From: an uncultured Prevotella sp. | GTDB lineage: Bacteria > Bacteroidota > Bacteroidia > Bacteroidales > Bacteroidaceae | DNA: 64,000 bases | Direction: 5' to 3' | Assembly: GCA_900320905.1 (NCBI GenBank) | Contig: ONTZ01000010.1 | Coordinates: 1 to 64,000, forward strand | Shown: positions 63,246 to 64,000 of the stretch, in pieces | Numbering within the stretch: the first letter of the stretch is position 1 | Layout of the letters: the number at the start of each line of letters is the position of its first letter | Position numbers and translations under genes: made by a program | Notes under the pieces: generated by a model | The model's database searches: none | Seen by the model: only the letters and a program-made list of their open reading frames with translations | Told to the model about the DNA's origin: nothing

Positions 63246-63490
63246 TGGATAAATGGATTGACCTCGGAATGACCAAATTGTTCCAGTTTGCAGAATATGT
63301 ATGCAGTCGGTACTCGCTGTCTTCAAGCGAGCCTGCTGCTTCCCAGAATGAAGTTGTTTCGACCATCCGCTTCACAAAAGAGGATAAGACTGCAATCAGG
63401 CAAGTTGAGTGTGATGCTTGTTCAAGTACCTTCAAACGTGAGCCGCGCCGCCCTCATGTCAAGGTAGTGGAGGGAGATCTCTTCAAATAG
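63242..63490 (+). CDS. Small hypothetical protein coupled to the micro-protein
   Basis: The 82-residue protein has no signal peptide. An amphipathic N-terminus (KWIDLGMTKLFQFAEYVCSR) is followed by a Ser-rich stretch and CDACSSTF, a single CxxC that could bind a metal or form a disulfide. GGAGGA-like bases lie before its start (aggaggagatcc). Function unknown. Confidence 0.55.
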   Translation: MMDKWIDLGMTKLFQFAEYVCSRYSLSSSEPAASQNEVVSTIRFTKEDKTAIRQVECDACSSTFKREPRRPHVKVVEGDLFK

Positions 63491-63507
63491 AAGTTTTCCG
63501 TCGATAC

Positions 63508-63540
63508 TTTTGATTATGATATAAATAATGTGTATCTTTG
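63508..63540 (+). promoter_or_regulatory. Promoter of the free-Met-R-sulfoxide reductase gene
   Basis: TTTG (63508-63511) and TATCTTTG (63533-63540), 21 bases apart; the ATG at 63549 follows after 8 bases. Confidence 0.75.
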
Positions 63541-63548
63541 CAGGCGAT

Positions 63549-64000
63549 ATGGAGAAAGAAGAGAAATACCGTTTGTTGACGGAACAGATTAAGGCTCTTG
63601 TTGAGGGCGAGACGGACGGTGTGGCAGTGATGTCCAATGTCTGTGCGGCCATCCATGAGACGATGGGATTCTTCTGGACAGGATTCTATCGGGTGGTGCC
63701 CAAAGTGCAGTCGGATGGTTCTTGCGTCCCTTCGGTAGCAAGCGGTAAGCCGATTTCAGACAAGGAGTTGGTGTTGGGGCCGTTTCAGGGACCAGTGGCC
63801 TGTATGCACATTCCTTTCGGAAAGGGTGTCTGTGGGTCAGCCTGGCAGCGAAAAGAAACCATCGTGGTGCCTGATGTGGAGCAGTTTCCGGGTCATATCG
63901 CCTGTAGCAGTCTTTCGCGTTCGGAGATCGTTGTGCCTGTCTTTTCGCAGGCAGACGAGGTGGTTGCCGTACTCGACATCGACAGTAAGGAACTCGCCAC
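63549..64000 (+). CDS. Free methionine-R-sulfoxide reductase (GAF domain), truncated by window end
   Basis: About 150 residues are visible and the frame is open to the edge. A GAF domain (SNVCAAIHETMGFFWTGFYR, ACMHIPFGKGVCGSAW, GHIACSSLSRSEIVVP) carries the three family Cys residues in ACMH, GVCG and IACS. This fRMsr family reduces free methionine-R-sulfoxide. The C-terminal few residues are missing. Confidence 0.92.
   Translation, partial: MEKEEKYRLLTEQIKALVEGETDGVAVMSNVCAAIHETMGFFWTGFYRVVPKVQSDGSCVPSVASGKPISDKELVLGPFQGPVACMHIPFGKGVCGSAWQRKETIVVPDVEQFPGHIACSSLSRSEIVVPVFSQADEVVAVLDIDSKELA

Overview
The window looks like a chromosomal segment of a Prevotella/Segatella-type member of the Bacteroidota. 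Three things point there. Most genes carry the phylum's promoter form, TTTG or TTGG about 20 bases upstream of TAnnTTTG. Many families are typical of the phylum: type III glutamine synthetase, DUF4922, DUF3987/VirE-N, DUF4840, HU-HIG proteins and a BspA-type LRR. Small secreted proteins have T9SS-like tails. All functional calls come from reading the sequence and remembered family features; no database search was run.

Layout. 1-1125: the inner edge of an integrative element. A truncated tyrosine recombinase runs off the left end, next to the 3' end of tRNA-His. 1227-7324: a leftward housekeeping block (SecG, TPR protein, LptE, sigma-54 activator, flippase-like membrane protein, divergent PdxA-like protein, RlmN). 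7465-7770: a 42/43-bp tandem repeat array. 7917-12856: a GT2/DUF4922/SpoIID fusion followed by an AmpG-like transporter, plausibly cell-wall turnover. 12966-16910: a four-gene envelope operon ending in a secreted LRR-caspase protein. 16968-18979: CysE, a 59-residue secreted mini-protein and a cytidylate-kinase-like protein.

19122-30647 is accessory. It holds an Mrr-like nuclease, a two-gene restriction-modification system with methylase motifs split over two proteins, a divergent nuclease-like/M78 peptidase gene, a VirE-N/DUF3987 pair ending in short repeats, and a frameshifted M6 peptidase remnant. 30834-33567: an HU-like protein with an extra domain, a CarboxypepD_reg-like protein and a DUF4840 lipoprotein. 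33593-38585: agmatine catabolism (AguA, AguB), a porin-like protein and GlnN in one leftward run. In this arrangement ammonia from agmatine could be re-assimilated by the glutamine synthetase.

38678-44228: a degenerate ABC ATPase, a FetB permease fused to a NUC1 nuclease, a Nif3-like protein, a zinc-ribbon coiled-coil protein, an HsdR-N protein and HolA. 45007-47231: an XRE regulator with a likely autoregulatory operator, then PyrK-PyrD. 47843-49554: AroC and SlyD. 49612-54513: two secreted or outer-membrane proteins on opposite strands share a nearly identical promoter and hairpin leader. They flank an M48 lipoprotein protease and ClpA-ClpS. 54574-64000: secreted PepC, PfkA, a patatin/beta-barrel protein, Dcp, a WYL regulator, a NUDIX protein, two micro-ORFs and a truncated free-Met-R-sulfoxide reductase.
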